DNA from: Streptomyces sp. 8K308
GTDB lineage: Bacteria; Actinomycetota; Actinomycetes; Streptomycetales; Streptomycetaceae
Assembly: GCF_004348315.1 (NCBI RefSeq)
Contig: NZ_SMKC01000048.1
Location: forward strand, 1 to 33,823
DNA: 33,823 nucleotides
Direction of reading: 5' to 3'
The notes below the pieces were generated by a model. That model saw nothing but the letters and a program-made list of their open reading frames with translations, ran no database searches and was not told the origin of the DNA. Positions 31,700 to 33,823 of this stretch are shown piece by piece. Numbering within the stretch: the stretch's first letter is position 1; each line of letters opens with the position of its first letter. A program made the translations under genes and the position numbers.

Positions 31700-32078
31700 G
31701 TCTGGTGAAGGCGAGACGGGGTAGCCCACGGGTGAGCAAGGTGCGGATGGCGCCGTACGCCTGGTACGTCTTGCCCGTGCCCGTGGGGCCGGCGATCAGC
31801 AGCGACGGGCCTTCGGCGATGCCCGGTCCCCCGGGGCCGGGGCGTCCGGCGCGGGCGATCTCGTCGGCCCAGGCGGTGACCTTCGGGTGGTCGGCCAGGG
31901 CTCGGCGGTATCGGGCGGGGATCCTGGCGTCGGCGAGTTCCAGCGCGGTGACGGGCTCGGCGTGCCCTTCCTCGACGGCCGCGCTGGCGAGGTCGATGCC
32001 GCGACTGGCAAGGATGCCGTTGAGCCGGTCGGCCAGCGGGCCGACCCGGTGGGGCTCGCGGGTGAGGGTGGCGGTCAG
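31700..32078 (-). pseudogene. Truncated DnaC-like ATP-binding protein
   Basis: The frame begins at CTG 32078, reading TATLTREPHRVGPLADRLNG, and includes the Walker A loop LLIAGPTGTGKTYQAYGAIR near 100-119. Conserved sequence ends at TLLTRGLPRLAF (about 31700). The frame stays open to 31296 but only as antisense of the DUF317 gene, so Walker B and the sensor are missing. The start codon is CTG with GGAGG 6 bases ahead, and CTGA overlaps the stop of the upstream gene, where ATGA or GTGA is usual. Intact relatives load helicases in plasmid or phage replication; this one cannot. Confidence 0.7.
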
Positions 32079-33003
32079 AGGTCACCTCCGTAGGCGGCTT
32101 CGACATCGGCGGGGTTTGTCCACGCCCTGTGGACAACCGGCGCGGCGGGCGCCGCGTTCATGGCTTCGTGCACGAGGCTCGGCAACGTGCTGGGGTGCAG
32201 GCCCTTGGCGCGGTGCAGTCCGAGTCCGGCCCGGATGTGATCGGGGGCTATGCCCTCGTCGAGCAGCTTGCGCACCTGCTGGCCGAGATGGCCCAGGACG
32301 TCCTTGGGTGGCCGGTGTGTGCAAGCGGCGGCGTACTCGGCGATGAGCTGGTTGGCCGAGACGGCGCGAGGTGCGGGGGCGCTCGCGCCCCCCGAAGGGG
32401 TATCTCCTAGATCCATGATCCTAGGTCCTAGATCCGGACCGTGAGGCGTCACCGCTCCGGCGCCGAGCCCTCCCTGCTTCATCACGGAGGACTCCGTGAA
32501 ATCGTCCTGACCTGCAGGTTCGCCATTCGGAGCGGGATTCACCGCAGGGTTGCGTACTTGCCCTGAGCCCTCACGGAGGGCTCCGGGAGACAGCGGTGCG
32601 GGCTCCGTGACGCCAGCCCCCGCAGCCGGCGTGCCGACGCCGGACGCGGGGGCTGGCGTGTCGTGGCGCGGGCAGGCTGGCAGGCGGCTCGCGCTGGGGC
32701 GGTTGATCTTCTGATGCTGCCGCCAGGTGACGATGTGCAGGTAGCGCTTGTCATCCGTGCCCTTGTAGCGGCATATCAGCCCGGCGTCGGCGAGCTGGGC
32801 GAGGTCCTGCTCGACGGCGGAGGGCGTGTGTTCCGGGCGCAGGACCCACAGTTGCCCGGCGATGATCGCGGCGTGGTCACGGTGGCGGCCCTGGTCGTCA
32901 GCCTGGGTGAGAGGCCGAAGAAGGTGCGCTCGGCGGTCAGGGAGACGGCGGCCAGGGACTCGGAGACGAAGGCTTCGGGCTTGATGGTGCGGATTCGTGC
33001 CAA
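32075..33003 (-). pseudogene. DnaD-like replication protein, frameshifted
   Basis: It starts at TTG 33003 (GAGGA 9 bases upstream) with ARIRTIKPEAFVSESLAAVS then LTAERTFFGL, the usual N-terminus of Streptomyces phage/element proteins with a winged helix. Near 32909-32914 it must change frame. The rest reads LTQADDQGRHRDHAAIIAGQ, then LICRYKGTDDKRYLHIVTWR and, after a proline-rich linker, THRPPKDVLGHLGQQVRKLL. One missing C (CTCCTC to CTCTC) explains it. The end overlaps the DnaC-like gene by 4 bases, the normal order in these elements. Role: primosome-like replication start (family knowledge). Confidence 0.75.
32116..32136. promoter_or_regulatory. Inverted pair of DnaA-box-like sites
   Basis: TTGTCCACG (32116-32124) and, on the other strand, TTGTCCACA (32128-32136) are 3 bases apart. 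The second matches the Streptomyces DnaA box exactly. They lie inside the DnaD-like coding sequence, so coding constraint could also produce them. Confidence 0.35.
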
Positions 33004-33513
33004 GAGGGGTGGTCCTCACTCGGTGGCCGGTGGGCTGGGTGCCCACGGTTCACCGTCGGTCGGGGGCGGAGACGGGTGTGAAGGGCGGGAATGTACGGCC
33101 GTTGACGCGGGAGCGTTGATGGCCGCTCGCGCTTTCCGGGGTGTCGTCAACATAGCCACACCCGCAGCGCGCAAGTCCAGCCCTATCCGGCGCAATCTCT
33201 CACGGCAGAAATGCCGCTGGAAACCGAGTCGGCGAGGGCGGTGCGAAAACGGTAGGGCACGATCGGCGGTTGACCAAATAGTTGCCCCGAGTCCCGAGCC
33301 GGAAGGATCACATCCGGAAGCCGTTGACACCCCGCGAGCGGCGAAGCTACAACACAACACCCCATGTCAGAGAGGGTCTCTTGTGTTGGGACCCGTTCGG
33401 GTATCCGGCCTTGCGCAGCACCCCGACCACCTCGCTCACCGATTGAGCGCGGCGCAACATAGCCGACGATCGCCGGTTAACCAAACCGGCGAATGCACGC
33501 TACAACTGGAGCC
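33004..33513. other. Divergent control region of the DnaD-like gene and XRE repressor
   Basis: No gene is supported in these 510 bases. They hold a strong plus-strand promoter, TTGACA (33324-33329), an 18-base spacer and TACAAC (33348-33353), whose product would begin near ATG 33364. The 33-codon frame there is not protein-like. An 8-bp inverted repeat CAACACAA/TTGTGTTG surrounds that ATG. Near the right end is the palindrome at 33470-33492, and a near copy at 33261-33279. Confidence 0.5.
33470..33492. promoter_or_regulatory. Probable XRE operator
   Basis: TCGCCGGTT-AACCA-AACCGGCGA has perfect 9-bp arms and ends 22 bases before the XRE start, over the -35 region of a promoter with TACAAC at 33500-33505. 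A related sequence (16 of 19 bases) lies at 33261-33279. Autorepression is the likely use. Confidence 0.6.
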
Positions 33514-33771
33514 ATGGCAGCACGATCTCTGGAAATAGGACCCGCAGGAATGCTGGCGGCTCGCACCATCGAAATCCTCCGCACGGAACGCGGCCTTGGG
33601 CAGCGCCAACTCGCCGCGCGACGTACCGCTTTGGGCCGTCCTATGTCCAACACAATGCTGTCCCGCATCGAACTCGCCAAGCGGCGATGCGATATCGACG
33701 ACCTCGTCGCCATCGCCGCAGCCCTGCAGGTGTCACCCGCCGCCCTCCTCCAGGGGCCGGGTGCCGCCTGA
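33514..33771 (+). CDS. Small XRE-family repressor
   Basis: 85 residues from ATG 33514. The helix-turn-helix covers nearly the whole protein: LAARTIEILRTERGLGQRQL, then NTMLSRIELAKRRCDIDDLV and AIAAALQVSPAALLQ. No Shine-Dalgarno sequence is well placed and TACAAC lies 8 bases upstream, so it is probably leaderless. It faces away from the DnaD-like and DnaC-like genes, the layout of a repressor controlling element replication, with the palindrome at 33470-33492 as its likely site. An upstream ATG at 33493 would run through the palindrome. Confidence 0.8.
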   Translation: MAARSLEIGPAGMLAARTIEILRTERGLGQRQLAARRTALGRPMSNTMLSRIELAKRRCDIDDLVAIAAALQVSPAALLQGPGAA

Positions 33772-33823
33772 GCCGCCCACGCAGCCCTCCCCAACCTCCC
33801 GACCAGGAGCCGCCCCCTTGCAC

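Noticed and set aside
33364..33465. 33-codon leaderless frame after a strong promoter
   Set aside because: Composition (Arg, Pro, Ser) is like non-coding DNA; the promoter may simply serve the repressor.
1..33823. Possible CRISPR array
   Set aside because: I saw no regularly spaced direct repeats of 20-40 bases and no cas-like genes.

Overview
The window looks like accessory DNA from a Streptomyces or close relative. The base composition is very GC-rich, GTG starts are common, and several families typical of Streptomyces mobile elements occur (DUF317, a DUF6233-like protein, XRE regulators with TPR-like tails, small secreted and small membrane proteins). Nothing here is an essential chromosomal locus. 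Two end regions carry broken genes.

Left part (1-7358): a partial gene, a MOSC-domain protein, the tail of a peroxiredoxin-like gene and a DinB-like gene come first. They are followed by a four-gene micro-operon of 39-60 residue proteins joined by overlapping stops and starts, an XRE regulator, a DUF6233-like gene interrupted by TGA, and two small secreted proteins. An amidase runs into a frame-shifted collagen-like tail. The block ends at the 3' half of a tRNA-Pro (CGG) gene on the minus strand with its own terminator at 7267-7358, which has the look of an attachment site.

Central part (8020-21316): a defence island of two convergent sets that meet at a hairpin at 14035-14069. On the plus strand an operon encodes a full-length sigma-70 protein, a DrmA-like helicase and a DrmB-like DUF1998 protein, so it is a DISARM-type core led by its own sigma factor. 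On the minus strand are a C5 cytosine methyltransferase and a Vsr-type endonuclease (4-base overlap). After a small AbrB-like gene come a GHKL (MORC/HSP90-like) ATPase with a zinc site, an Mrr-nuclease/DEAH-helicase fusion, and an unknown 205-residue protein. The second set resembles the known prokaryotic MORC-type restriction neighbourhoods. I inferred these assignments from motifs, not searches.

Right part (21554-33823): a beta-lactamase-fold serine hydrolase and an XRE/TPR regulator are followed by an RsbW-like ATPase, a small protein, a 55-residue acidic peptide, a JmjC/cupin oxygenase and an aldo/keto reductase. The peptide and oxygenase genes are separated by a strong hairpin, an arrangement that suggests a peptide-modification locus. 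Next come an aminoglycoside-phosphotransferase-like gene, a frameshifted methyltransferase, a frameshifted D-amino-acid-oxidase-like gene and a nucleotidyltransferase. The window ends in remnants of an integrative element or plasmid: DUF317, a truncated DnaC-like ATPase, a frameshifted DnaD-like gene and an XRE repressor with a probable operator.

Several genes in both flanks need exactly one base added or removed to be intact. That is either real decay or residual indel error in the assembly, and only the reads can decide.
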